DNA of 64,000 nucleotides, taken from the NCBI RefSeq assembly GCF_030209355.1, contig NZ_JARVSF010000013.1:1-64000 (forward strand), read 5' to 3'. Below, one piece after another: positions 54,362-63,069 of the stretch (the stretch's first letter is position 1; each line of letters begins with the position of its first letter). This DNA is from Pseudarthrobacter sp. fls2-241-R2A-127 (lineage in GTDB: Bacteria; Actinomycetota; Actinomycetes; Actinomycetales; Micrococcaceae). The position numbers and the translations under genes were made by a program. The notes under the pieces were generated by a model. The model was not told the origin of the DNA. It ran no database searches and saw nothing but the letters and a program-made list of their open reading frames with translations.

Positions 54362-55915
54362 GTGACTGCTTCAGAGAAAACGCCGTTTTACATCACCACG
54401 GCCATCACCTACCCCAATGGCGTGCCGCACATCGGCCACGCCTACGAGTACATAGCCACCGACGCCATGGCGCGCTTCAAGCGGCTGGACGGCTATGACG
54501 TGATGTTCCTGACCGGCACTGACGAGCACGGCATGAAAATTGCCCAGACGGCGGAGAAGGAAGGGATCACGCCCAAGGAGCTGGTGAACCGGAACGCCGA
54601 GATCTACAAGGCGGCGCACGCTGCCCTGGGCGTCAGCTACGACCGGTTCATCCGGACTACGGACGAGGACCACTACGCTGCGTCCCAGGCCATCTGGAAG
54701 AAGATGGAAGCCAACGGCGACATCTACCTCGACAAGTACGAGGGCTGGTACTCCGTCCGGGACGAGGCCTTCTACGCCGAGGATGAGACGGTGCTGAAGG
54801 ACGACGGCGTGCGCTACTCGAAAGAGACGGACACCGAGGTGACGTGGACCGCGGAGGAGAGCTACTTCTTCCGGCTGTCCGCCTACCAGGACAAACTGCT
54901 GGCCCTCTACGAATCCCACCCGGAATTCGGCGCCCCGCAGTACCGGTTCAATGAGGTCATCAGCTTCGTCAAGCGCGGCCTGGAGGACCTGTCCATCAGC
55001 CGGACCACGTTCGACTGGGGTGTCCCCGTCCCGGGCAACGACAACCACGTCATGTACGTGTGGGTGGATGCGCTGACCAACTACCTCACCGGCGTTGGCT
55101 ACCCGGATGTCGAATCGGAGAAGTTCCGGAAGTACTGGCCTGCCGACGTGCACATCATCGGCAAGGACATCTCCCGGTTCCACGCGATCTACTGGCCCGC
55201 GTTCCTGATGAGTGCCGGGCTGGAGCTGCCAAAGCGCGTCATGATCCACGGATTCCTGAACAACAACGGGGTCAAGATGTCCAAGTCCCTGGGCAACGTG
55301 GTGGCTCCCGCCGATTTCGTGGCCCGTTACGGCCTGGACCAGGTGCGCTTCTTCTTCCTGCGCGAGGTCCCGTTCGGGGCGGACGGCAGTTACAACCACG
55401 AGGCGATCGTGGGCCGGATGAATTCGGACCTGGCGAACAACTTCGGCAACCTCGCCCAGCGCTCCCTGTCCATGGTGGCCAAGAACTGCGGCGCCGCGGT
55501 ACCCGCGCCCGGCGGGTTCACGGACGCCGACAACGCCATCCTGGCCCAGGCCAACGGCCTGCTGGACACCGCACGTGCCGCCTTTGACAAGCAGGAATTC
55601 AGCCGCGCCCTGGAGGCCATCTGGGCGGTGCTGGGGGACACCAACGCCTACTTCGCCGAGCAGGCGCCCTGGGTGCTCCGGAAGACCGACGTCGAGCGCA
55701 TGAACACGGTGCTGTACGTGACGCTGGAGGTGCTGCGGATCGTGGCCATCCTCGCCCAGCCGGTCATGCCCGGCGCCACGGCGAAGATCCTGGACGCCCT
55801 GGGCCAGCCCGAGGCCGCCCGCCAGTTCGCGGCGATCGCAACACCGATCGTTCCCGGCACGGCGCTGCCCGCTCCCGCTCCCGTGTTCCCCAAATTCGAG
55901 GAACCGGCCGAATAG
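54362..55915 (+). CDS. metG: methionyl-tRNA synthetase (short, zinc-less type)
   Basis: MetRS charges tRNA-Met with methionine. HIGH is at residues 23-26, KMSKS near 305, and the anticodon-binding helical domain covers ~370-510. The segment that carries the zinc knuckle in many MetRS (here [17 protein letters not shown] near 125-141) has no cysteines, and the protein has almost none, so it is the knuckle-free form seen in other actinobacteria. There is no C-terminal tRNA-binding EMAP domain. GTG start 36 nt after the ABC ATPase gene, same direction, so perhaps co-transcribed. 517 residues. Confidence 0.96.
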   Translation: MTASEKTPFYITTAITYPNGVPHIGHAYEYIATDAMARFKRLDGYDVMFLTGTDEHGMKIAQTAEKEGITPKELVNRNAEIYKAAHAALGVSYDRFIRTTDEDHYAASQAIWKKMEANGDIYLDKYEGWYSVRDEAFYAEDETVLKDDGVRYSKETDTEVTWTAEESYFFRLSAYQDKLLALYESHPEFGAPQYRFNEVISFVKRGLEDLSISRTTFDWGVPVPGNDNHVMYVWVDALTNYLTGVGYPDVESEKFRKYWPADVHIIGKDISRFHAIYWPAFLMSAGLELPKRVMIHGFLNNNGVKMSKSLGNVVAPADFVARYGLDQVRFFFLREVPFGADGSYNHEAIVGRMNSDLANNFGNLAQRSLSMVAKNCGAAVPAPGGFTDADNAILAQANGLLDTARAAFDKQEFSRALEAIWAVLGDTNAYFAEQAPWVLRKTDVERMNTVLYVTLEVLRIVAILAQPVMPGATAKILDALGQPEAARQFAAIATPIVPGTALPAPAPVFPKFEEPAE

Positions 55916-55992
55916 GACGGCAATACCCAAGCGCGAGGATGCGCTCTTGTCCACATTCTGGGATAGGTTGACCAGCATATGGATGTTTTGGC

Positions 55993-55998
55993 TACGCT
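55993..55998 (+). promoter_or_regulatory. -10 box (TACGCT) for leaderless leuB mRNA
   Basis: TACGCT is followed by 6 nt and the ATG at 56005. A TTGACC at 55968-55973 could be a -35 box with a 19-bp spacer. Confidence 0.55.
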
Positions 55999-56004
55999 GA
56001 AAAC

Positions 56005-57057
56005 ATGAGCGCATCCTCCATCGATCTTGCAGTTATTCCCGGTGACGGCATCGGCCCCGAAGTCATTGCCGAGGCCCTCAAAGTCCTCGAAAAGGCTGTG
56101 GCCGCGGAGGGCGTGCAGCTCAAGCCGACTCATTACGAGCTCGGAGCCGAGCACTGGCTCGCCACCGGTGAAACCCTGCCGGACCACGTCCTGGCAGACC
56201 TGAAAACGCGCGACGCGATTCTCTTCGGCGCTGTCGGTGCCGCCCCGGGCGACACCCGCATCCCGTCCGGGATCATCGAGCGCGAGCTGCTCCTCAAGCT
56301 CCGCTTCAGCCTGGACCACTACGTCAACCTGCGGCCCTCGCGGCTCTACGGGACCGTCGGCAGCCCGCTGGCAAACCCCGGCACCATCGACTTCATCGTG
56401 GTGCGCGAGGGAACCGAGGGACCCTACGTGGGCAACGGCGGTTCGCTGCGGGCGGGAACCCCGCACGAGGTGGCCACGGAAGTGTCCCTGAACACGGCGC
56501 ACGGCGTGGAGCGCGTGGTCCGCGATGCCTTCCGCCGCGCCAGCCTCCGGGAACGCAAGCACGTCACGCTGGTGCACAAGCACAACGTCCTGGTCTTCGC
56601 CGGGCACCTGTGGAAGCGCACGGTTGAAGCTGTCGCCCAGGAATTCCCGGGGGTCACGCACGACTACCTGCACGTGGACGCCGCCACCATCTTCATGGTC
56701 ACCGACCCGTCCCGCTTCGACGTGATCGTCACCGACAACCTGTTCGGCGACATCCTCACCGACCTCGCCGCCGCCGTCACCGGCGGCATCGGCCTGGCGG
56801 CATCGGGCAACATCAACATGGACCGCACCGCGCCCTCCATGTTCGAGCCCGTCCACGGTTCCGCGCCGGACATCGCCGGCCAGGGCAAGGCAGACCCCAC
56901 CGCTGCCATCCTCTCCGCCGCGCTCCTCCTGGACCACCTGGGCTTCGCCGAAGCCGCCCGCAGGATCGAAGCCGCCGTGGTGGCCGACGTCGAAAAGCGC
57001 GACGGTACCCCCCGCAGCACCACCGCCGTCGGCGACGCCATCGCCGCCGGGCTCTAG
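56005..57057 (+). CDS. leuB: 3-isopropylmalate dehydrogenase
   Basis: LeuB oxidatively decarboxylates 3-isopropylmalate to ketoisocaproate in leucine synthesis. Characteristic parts are [18 protein letters not shown] at the N-terminus, [23 protein letters not shown] with the substrate-binding arginines, [32 protein letters not shown] with the metal-binding aspartates, and [21 protein letters not shown] for NAD binding. 350 residues. The ATG at 56005 follows a leaderless-type -10 box. Confidence 0.97.
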   Translation: MSASSIDLAVIPGDGIGPEVIAEALKVLEKAVAAEGVQLKPTHYELGAEHWLATGETLPDHVLADLKTRDAILFGAVGAAPGDTRIPSGIIERELLLKLRFSLDHYVNLRPSRLYGTVGSPLANPGTIDFIVVREGTEGPYVGNGGSLRAGTPHEVATEVSLNTAHGVERVVRDAFRRASLRERKHVTLVHKHNVLVFAGHLWKRTVEAVAQEFPGVTHDYLHVDAATIFMVTDPSRFDVIVTDNLFGDILTDLAAAVTGGIGLAASGNINMDRTAPSMFEPVHGSAPDIAGQGKADPTAAILSAALLLDHLGFAEAARRIEAAVVADVEKRDGTPRSTTAVGDAIAAGL

Positions 57058-57085
57058 CCCACGCCGGCGGGCCCGGCATCGGGCG

Positions 57086-57091
57086 TAAGCT
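57086..57091 (+). promoter_or_regulatory. -10 box (TAAGCT) for ilvE
   Basis: TAAGCT lies about 70 nt before the ilvE ATG at 57162, giving a leader with GGAGGA. An in-frame ATG at 57108 with no ribosome-binding site would add 18 residues. Confidence 0.4.
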
Positions 57092-57161
57092 TGACTCGAA
57101 TCACCAAATGCCGCCTCGCTGTTCAGTGCTGAACCACGGGGCGGCCGATCGTGGAGGAACC

Positions 57162-58274
57162 ATGACTCAGACCGCCCATGGCGTCGAATTCACCCGGCAG
57201 CCTTCGGAGAACCCGAAGTCCGCCGAAGAGCGTGCAGCCATCCTGGCAAACCCGGGATTCGGCAACTACTTCACCGACCACACCGCCGTCGTCGACTACA
57301 GCGTTGACGCGGACGGCAACGGCGGCTGGCACGATGCCCGGATCGAGCCCTACGGCCCGATCGTCCTTGACCCGTCCGCCGCCGTCTTCCACTACGGCCA
57401 GGAAATCTTCGAGGGACTCAAGGCGTACCGGCACTCTGACGGCTCCGTCTGGACGTTCCGGCCCGAGGCGAACGCGGCGCGGCTGAACAAGTCGGCCCGC
57501 CGGCTGGCCCTGCCCGAACTCCCCGCCGAATACTTCCTCGGCGCCATCCGCGAGCTGGTGGCCGCCGACAAGGAATGGGTGCCCTCCGGCGACGGCGAAG
57601 CCCTGTACCTGCGGCCCTTCATGATCGCCACCGAGGCTTTCCTGGGTGTCCGGGCAGCCCGTGAGGTGTCCTTCCGCGTGATCGCCTCGCCGGCCGGAAA
57701 CTACTTCGGCGGCGAACTCAAGCCGGTGTCCATCTGGATCTCGCGCCAGTACGCCCGTGCCGGCCGCGGCGGCACCGGCGACGCCAAGTGCGGCGGCAAC
57801 TACGCTGCCTCCCTGATCGCGCAGCAGGAAGCTGAAGCCAACGGCTGCAAGCAGGTGCTGTTCCTTGACCAGGCCAACGACAACGCCGTGGAAGAGCTGG
57901 GTGGCATGAACGTGTTCTTCGTCATGAAGGACGGCTCGCTGGCAACCCCCGCGCTGACCGGAACCATCCTGGAAGGCGTCACCCGCATGTCCGTCATCCA
58001 GGTGGCCAAGGACATGGGCCGCGAGGTGGCCGAACGCAAGATCACCCTTGATGAATGGCGCGACGGCGTGGCCTCCGGCGACATCGCCGAAGTGTTCGCC
58101 TGCGGCACCGCGGCAGTGATTACCCCCATCGGGGTGCTCAAGGATGAAACCGAGTTCATCGGCTCCGAGGACGCCAAGGCCGGGGAAACCACCATGGCCA
58201 TCCGCGCAAAGCTGCTGGGCATCCAGACCGGTGCCGAGCCGGACACACACGGCTGGCTGACCCGCCTGGCCTAG
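57162..58274 (+). CDS. ilvE: branched-chain amino-acid aminotransferase
   Basis: IlvE transaminates the branched-chain keto acids with glutamate in the last step of valine, leucine and isoleucine synthesis. It is the large (370-residue) fold IV form: FHYGQEIFEGLKAYRHSDGSVWTFRPEANAARLNKSARRLALPELP, PLP lysine in GTGDAKCGGNYAASL near 208, NVFFVMKDGSLATPALTGTILEGVTRMSVI, and AVITPIG. GGAGG lies 5 nt before the ATG. A strong terminator follows. Confidence 0.97.
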   Translation: MTQTAHGVEFTRQPSENPKSAEERAAILANPGFGNYFTDHTAVVDYSVDADGNGGWHDARIEPYGPIVLDPSAAVFHYGQEIFEGLKAYRHSDGSVWTFRPEANAARLNKSARRLALPELPAEYFLGAIRELVAADKEWVPSGDGEALYLRPFMIATEAFLGVRAAREVSFRVIASPAGNYFGGELKPVSIWISRQYARAGRGGTGDAKCGGNYAASLIAQQEAEANGCKQVLFLDQANDNAVEELGGMNVFFVMKDGSLATPALTGTILEGVTRMSVIQVAKDMGREVAERKITLDEWRDGVASGDIAEVFACGTAAVITPIGVLKDETEFIGSEDAKAGETTMAIRAKLLGIQTGAEPDTHGWLTRLA

Positions 58275-58288
58275 GCTCTCCACGCACG

Positions 58289-58327
58289 ACGGCGCCTTCC
58301 GGAGTTTTGTCCGGAAGGCGCCGTTTT
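58289..58327 (+). terminator. intrinsic terminator of ilvE
   Basis: A perfect 15-bp stem (ACGGCGCCTTCCGGA at 58289-58303, complement at 58310-58324) with a GTTTTG loop is followed by TTT. It also faces the convergent minus-strand hypothetical gene. Confidence 0.93.
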
Positions 58328-58350
58328 GCGTTGCTGCGGGTGAGGCCGGG

Positions 58351-58944
58351 TCAGCGGCGTGCCGCCTTCCGGGCAGCGTTCTTCATGGCTTTGCGGGACA
58401 CGGGCTTGAGCGCCTTGCGGGCAGCCTCCTCCGCCAGGGCGCGGTTGCGCCGGGCATCGATGAGGTCGTTCCAGAGCGTGGTGGCGAACACGCCGCCGTC
58501 CTGGGCGTAGACGTCGTAGGGGTAGCCGGCATACACGGAGGGGGTGGTGCCGCCGGTGAAGAGGTCCTTCCCGTTGGCCTTGGCCACGGCGTCGCCAACG
58601 GCCCAGGTCCGGGTCAGGTGGCGGGTGAGTTTTTCCTGTACGAAGACGGCGGCGTCGGCTGATCGGGAAGCCTGGTCCACCAGCGCCTCCAGGTCGGCGG
58701 CGATCAACGCGGCGCCGGCCTGGTCAGCGGGCGCGGAAGCGGTCCCCAGCTCAGCCGCGACGGCGCTGACGTTGTCCGTCCAGTCGGTTGTCTCGCGGAA
58801 CTTCTTCCACGTGGGAAACCAGATGATGCTGCCCTTGGCGTGGTTATGGATGTGCAGGAGGCCGGTGGCTTTTTCGGTTGCCGAATGGTCGTGGCCGTCT
58901 GCGTCCGCGCGGGCGAGGAGGTCTGCGATTGATGGTGTGCTCAT
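58351..58944 (-). CDS. conserved hypothetical protein
   Basis: I do not recognise this 197-residue protein. The N-terminal half (TGLLHIHNHAKGSIIWFPTWKKFRETTDWTDNVSAVAAELG) has an ordinary soluble composition with conserved-looking His and Trp residues; the middle is helical; the C-terminus (EEAARKALKPVSRKAMKNAARKAARR) is strongly basic and could bind nucleic acid or membranes. No signal peptide or membrane helix. AGGAAG precedes the ATG by ~14 nt. It stands alone between ilvE and the MBL gene. Confidence 0.7.
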   Translation of the reverse strand: MSTPSIADLLARADADGHDHSATEKATGLLHIHNHAKGSIIWFPTWKKFRETTDWTDNVSAVAAELGTASAPADQAGAALIAADLEALVDQASRSADAAVFVQEKLTRHLTRTWAVGDAVAKANGKDLFTGGTTPSVYAGYPYDVYAQDGGVFATTLWNDLIDARRNRALAEEAARKALKPVSRKAMKNAARKAARR

Positions 58945-59080
58945 GGGGCGGTGTCAGGCTTCCTGGTGGGGATCATTGTGCTGTCACCGGTTGCCAACCT
59001 GCGCAGGCGGCCGATCTATTCCGCCACTGCACCCTCGCGGGAGGGTGGGGGAGGACGGGGCTTGATGCAAGGATGGGTCA

Positions 59081-59902
59081 GTGACTTCAGTTCCCGGCCC
59101 CGGCCTGCAGCGCAGCTCAGGCCTCACCCAGTTCATCCTGGCCCCCAACCCCGGCCCCATGAGCCTGGACGGCACCAACTCCTACGTCCTGCGCGCCCCG
59201 GGCCACCCGACCGCCGTCGTGGTGGATCCCGGTCCGCCGGACGAAACCCATCTGTCAGCGCTGGCCGGGGCAGGCGACGTCGAAATCATCCTGGTGACGC
59301 ACCGGCACTCAGACCACACGGCAGGATCCGCACGCCTGCATGAACTGACGGGTGCGCCCGTCCGCGCCATGGACCCGGCCCACTGCCATGGCGGGGGAGC
59401 GCCGCTGGCCAACGGCGAAGTGGTCCACGCCGCTGGAGTGGACATCACGGTGCTGGCAACCCCCGGGCACACCTCTGATTCCGTATGCTTCCACCTGGCG
59501 GCCGACGGACAGCACGGATCGGTGCTGACCGGTGACACCGTCCTGGGCAGGGGCACCACCGTCCTGGACTACCCGGACGGAACACTGGGCGACTACCTCT
59601 CCAGCCTGGACCGACTGGAAGCCCTGGGGCCCGCCACGGTCCTTCCCGCCCACGGCCCGGTACTGCCGTCCCTCGCATTGATCGCCAGGGATTACCGGGC
59701 GCACCGGGAGGACCGGCTCGCGCAGATCCGCGCGGCGCTGGGCACGCTGGGCCGGGACGCTACCGTGGGCGACGTGGCGGACGCCGTCTATGCCGGCGTC
59801 GACCCTTCCGTCAGGCGCGCGGCCGAGCTGTCCGTGGCCGCGCAGCTCTCCTACCTCCGCGGTCCCGAAAGCGGAGGCCGGACGGCGCCGGCGAAACGGT
59901 AG
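59081..59902 (+). CDS. MBL-fold hydrolase (LACTB2-like)
   Basis: A 273-residue metallo-beta-lactamase-fold protein with THRHSDHTAG as main metal motif near residue 72, LATPGHTSDSVCF and LTGDTVLG supplying further ligands, and LPAHGPVLPS near the end followed by the LACTB2-type winged-helix C-terminal domain. Related proteins are RNA- or thioester-directed hydrolases. GTG start at 59081. Its stop codon TAG is also the first three bases of the -10 box of the next gene. Confidence 0.87.
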   Translation: MTSVPGPGLQRSSGLTQFILAPNPGPMSLDGTNSYVLRAPGHPTAVVVDPGPPDETHLSALAGAGDVEIILVTHRHSDHTAGSARLHELTGAPVRAMDPAHCHGGGAPLANGEVVHAAGVDITVLATPGHTSDSVCFHLAADGQHGSVLTGDTVLGRGTTVLDYPDGTLGDYLSSLDRLEALGPATVLPAHGPVLPSLALIARDYRAHREDRLAQIRAALGTLGRDATVGDVADAVYAGVDPSVRRAAELSVAAQLSYLRGPESGGRTAPAKR

Positions 59903-59905
59903 GGT
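59900..59905 (+). promoter_or_regulatory. -10 box (TAGGGT) overlapping the upstream stop codon
   Basis: TAGGGT is followed by 7 nt and the ATG at 59913. Its first three bases are the stop codon of the MBL-fold gene. Confidence 0.55.
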
Positions 59906-59912
59906 AGGAACC

Positions 59913-60689
59913 ATGCGTATTGCGAGGTTTGTTGTCGATTCCGATCCCCTGTACGGCGTTGTGGAAGGTGATAGCGGCAGTGAGGAAATCACTGTCATCC
60001 ACGGCGACCCCTTCTTCAACGGTGTGGAGCGCACGTCCGTGCGCCACAAGCTGGAGGACGTCCGGCTGCTGGCGCCCATCATCCCGCGCAGCAAGGTCAT
60101 CGGCGTCGGACGCAACTTCGTGGAACACGCGCATGAGCTTGGCAACGAGGTACCCGCCCAGCCGTTGCTGTTCCTGAAGCCCAACACCGCAGTGGTGGGC
60201 CCGAACGACCCCGTGGTCCTGCCGGAATTCTCCGACGAGGTCTCCTTCGAAGCCGAACTGTGCGTGGTGATCGGCCGGATCTGCAAGGACGTTCCCGAGG
60301 ACCGCGTTGACGATGTCATCTTCGGCTACACATGCGGCAACGACCTCACCGCCCGCGATGTCCAGAAGACCGACCTGCAGTGGACCCGCGCCAAGGGCTT
60401 CGACACGTCCGCGCCACTGGGCCCGTGGATCGAGACCGACCTCGACACCGAGGACCTGCAGATCCAGGGCAGGCTCAACGGGGAAATCCGCCAGGACGGC
60501 AGCACCAGCCAGATGATCCGCGGCGTCCGCGAACTGGTGTCCGTGGTGTCCCAGGCTTTCACCCTGCTGCCGGGTGACGTGATCATGACCGGTACGCCTG
60601 CCGGTGTGGGGCTGGTCAAGGAAGGCGACCGCTTCGAAGTGGAAATTGAAGGCATCGGCCGGTTGTCCAACCCAATCGTCCGCCGCTGA
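59913..60689 (+). CDS. fumarylacetoacetate hydrolase (FAH) family protein
   Basis: The 258-residue protein is a bacterial FAH-fold enzyme: VIGVGRNFVEHAHELG near residues 63-78, LFLKPNTAVVGPNDPVVLP, SFEAELCVVIG with metal-binding acids near 110-121, GYTCGNDLTARDVQ with the metal Asp, and PLGPWIETDLD. These are typical of acylpyruvases, oxaloacetate decarboxylases and 2-hydroxyhepta-2,4-diene-1,7-dioate isomerases. The substrate cannot be decided; a housekeeping acylpyruvase/oxaloacetate role is plausible next to gltX. ATG fixed by the -10 box 7 nt upstream. Confidence 0.9.
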   Translation: MRIARFVVDSDPLYGVVEGDSGSEEITVIHGDPFFNGVERTSVRHKLEDVRLLAPIIPRSKVIGVGRNFVEHAHELGNEVPAQPLLFLKPNTAVVGPNDPVVLPEFSDEVSFEAELCVVIGRICKDVPEDRVDDVIFGYTCGNDLTARDVQKTDLQWTRAKGFDTSAPLGPWIETDLDTEDLQIQGRLNGEIRQDGSTSQMIRGVRELVSVVSQAFTLLPGDVIMTGTPAGVGLVKEGDRFEVEIEGIGRLSNPIVRR

Positions 60690-60746
60690 CCCCGGCTGCC
60701 GCGCGGAAGGCCTGGGGGCGGCCGGGCGGGTAAAGTTGAAGCCACT

Positions 60747-62261
60747 ATGACTAACGCTTCTTCGTCGCTTGCCGCCTCCATTCCGCCCATCACCGCCGAG
60801 ACGCCCGTCCGCGTCCGGTTCTGCCCGTCGCCCACGGGCACCCCGCACGTGGGACTGATCCGGACGGCCCTGTTCAACTGGGCCTACGCGCGCCACACCA
60901 AAGGCACGCTGGTTTTCCGGATCGAGGACACGGACGCCGCGCGTGACAGCGAGGAAAGCTACCACCAGCTGCTGGACGCGCTGAAGTGGCTGGGCATCGA
61001 CTGGGACGAGGGCGTGGAAGTTGGCGGCCCGCACGAGCCCTACCGCCAGTCCCAGCGCGGCGACATCTACCAGGACGTCATCAAGCGGCTGCATGACGGC
61101 GGATTCATTTATGAGTCCTTCTCCACCCCGGAGGAGATCGAGGCGCGCCACCGCGCCGCCGGCCGGGACCCCAAGCTTGGCTATGACGGCTTCGACCGGC
61201 ACCTGACCGACGAGCAGCTGGCGCAGTACCGGGCCGAGGGCCGGCAGGCTGTACTCCGCCTGCGCATGCCGGACGAAGACATCACCTTCACCGACCTGGT
61301 CCGTGGCGAGATCACCTTCAAGGCCGGCTCCGTGCCCGACTTCGCAGTGGTCCGTGCCAACGGTGCACCGCTGTACACGCTGGTCAACCCCGTGGATGAC
61401 GCCCTCATGGGCATCACGCACGTGCTGCGCGGTGAGGACCTGCTCAGCTCCACTCCGCGCCAGGTTGCCCTGTACCGGGCCCTGTACGCGGTGGGCGTAG
61501 CCGAATACATGCCCGAGTTCGGCCACTTGCCCTACGTCATGGGCCAGGGAAACAAGAAGCTCTCCAAGCGGGACCCCGAGTCCAGCCTCTTCCTGCACCG
61601 CGAGCGGGGCTTCATCCCTGAGGGGCTGCTGAACTACCTGTCCCTCCTTGGCTGGTCGCTGAGCGCCGACGAAGACATCTTCACGGTTGAACAGCTCGTG
61701 GAGCACTTCGACATCCACGATGTCCTGGGGAACCCCGCGCGCTTCGACCTGAAGAAGGCCGAGGCCATCAACGGCACGCACGTCCGGATGCTTGAGCCCA
61801 AGGTCTTCCGCGACCGGGTGGCGCACTACCTGCGCGACGCAGGCCTGGTGGGGGAGATCCTGACCGACCGTGAGGAAGAGATCCTCATCGAGGCCGCACC
61901 GTTGATCCAGGAGCGCATCACGCTGCTGGGTGAGGCGCCCGACATGCTGGCCTTCCTGTTCAAGGCGGACGACGCCATCGACATCGCCGATGACGCCCGC
62001 AAGGGCCTTCCCGAGAACCTTTCCGAGGTGCTGGATGCGGCACTTGCCGCCCTGGAACCGGTGGCGGACTGGACAGCGGAGGGCATCCAGGCAGCCCTGA
62101 AGCAGGCCTTGGTGGAGGACCTGGGCATCAAACCGCGGCTCGCGTTCGGGCCCGTCCGGACAGCTGTTTCCGGCCGGCGGATCTCCCCGCCCCTGTTCGA
62201 ATCGATGGTAATCCTGGGCAAGGAATCCTCCCTGCGCAGGCTCCGCGCCTTCCGCGGCTGA
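60747..62261 (+). CDS. gltX: glutamyl-tRNA synthetase
   Basis: GltX charges tRNA-Glu (and, where no GlnRS exists, tRNA-Gln) with glutamate. It has the class I signatures [21 protein letters not shown] near 24-44 (HIGH form HVGL) and GNKKLSKRD near 270. The C-terminal ~170 residues form the anticodon-binding helical domain. 504 residues, as usual. The ATG is at 60747; a TAAAGT box lies 10 nt upstream. It overlaps the HAD gene by one base (TGATG). Confidence 0.96.
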   Translation: MTNASSSLAASIPPITAETPVRVRFCPSPTGTPHVGLIRTALFNWAYARHTKGTLVFRIEDTDAARDSEESYHQLLDALKWLGIDWDEGVEVGGPHEPYRQSQRGDIYQDVIKRLHDGGFIYESFSTPEEIEARHRAAGRDPKLGYDGFDRHLTDEQLAQYRAEGRQAVLRLRMPDEDITFTDLVRGEITFKAGSVPDFAVVRANGAPLYTLVNPVDDALMGITHVLRGEDLLSSTPRQVALYRALYAVGVAEYMPEFGHLPYVMGQGNKKLSKRDPESSLFLHRERGFIPEGLLNYLSLLGWSLSADEDIFTVEQLVEHFDIHDVLGNPARFDLKKAEAINGTHVRMLEPKVFRDRVAHYLRDAGLVGEILTDREEEILIEAAPLIQERITLLGEAPDMLAFLFKADDAIDIADDARKGLPENLSEVLDAALAALEPVADWTAEGIQAALKQALVEDLGIKPRLAFGPVRTAVSGRRISPPLFESMVILGKESSLRRLRAFRG

Positions 62262-63007
62262 TGACAGCGCCAAGCGAAGCCCGGGCGGGCGCTGCGGACA
62301 CTCCGTTGGGCGTGGTCAGGGGCGTCCTGTTCGACATTGACGACACCCTGGTGGACCTCGAGTATTCGATGACCACCGCCCTGCGGGAGGTCAGCGAGCA
62401 CCTGCTTCCCCACCTGGACCAGGCCGGCTGGGAACGTTTCGGGCGGATCTTTACCCACGAGACCACGCACTACTACGACCGCTACCTGGCCGGTGAGCTG
62501 ACCTTCAATGAACAGCGCCTGCTCCGCGGACGCGCTGCCCTGGGCCATTTTGGCGTGGAATTGGCCGACGGCGATGAATCGCACCGGTGGCTGGCAGCGT
62601 ACGTGGAAAAGCAGCCGTCCTACGTGAAACCGTTCCCGGACGTTTCGCCGCTCCTTGACGTTTTGGACGCCGCCGGGATCCCGTACGGGGCCGTCAGCAA
62701 CAACGTCCACGATTACCAGCGCGCCAAGCTGGACGGCGCCGGCCTTGACCGCGTGAAGCACCTCGTAGGCACAGACACCCTGGGCGTGGCCAAGCCGGAT
62801 CCGGCCATCTATCTGGAAGGCGTCAGGCTCCTGGGCACCATCCCTGCCGAGACGCTGTACGTGGGCGATAACCGGCTGCTGGATGCGGAAGGCTCGACGG
62901 CGGCCGGCTTGGTTGGCATCTGGCTCAACCGCAACGCTGAGACCGCGGCCCACTTTGATGGAACCGCGGTCACCTCGTTGGCGGATCTGCTCCCGCTCTT
63001 CGCTTAG
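62261..63007 (+). CDS. HAD superfamily hydrolase
   Basis: A 248-residue phosphatase-type HAD protein. Motif I is GVLFDIDDTLVDLEYSMT with the nucleophile and acid Asp near residue 26, motif II GAVSNN, motif III in the KPDPAIY segment, and motif IV VGDNRLLDAEGS. The helical cap between them is of C1 type. It starts one base before the gltX stop ends and is probably co-translated. The physiological substrate is unknown. Confidence 0.9.
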   Translation: MTAPSEARAGAADTPLGVVRGVLFDIDDTLVDLEYSMTTALREVSEHLLPHLDQAGWERFGRIFTHETTHYYDRYLAGELTFNEQRLLRGRAALGHFGVELADGDESHRWLAAYVEKQPSYVKPFPDVSPLLDVLDAAGIPYGAVSNNVHDYQRAKLDGAGLDRVKHLVGTDTLGVAKPDPAIYLEGVRLLGTIPAETLYVGDNRLLDAEGSTAAGLVGIWLNRNAETAAHFDGTAVTSLADLLPLFA

Positions 63008-63069
63008 GTCCTGGCCGGGCGACCCACGTCCGGCCCGGACCATGCTTGACTGGCGGCCCGGCGTGCCTG

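Noticed and set aside
59811..62273. 820-codon open frame on the minus strand
   Set aside because: It covers the FAH and gltX genes in the opposite direction and has no protein-like motifs.
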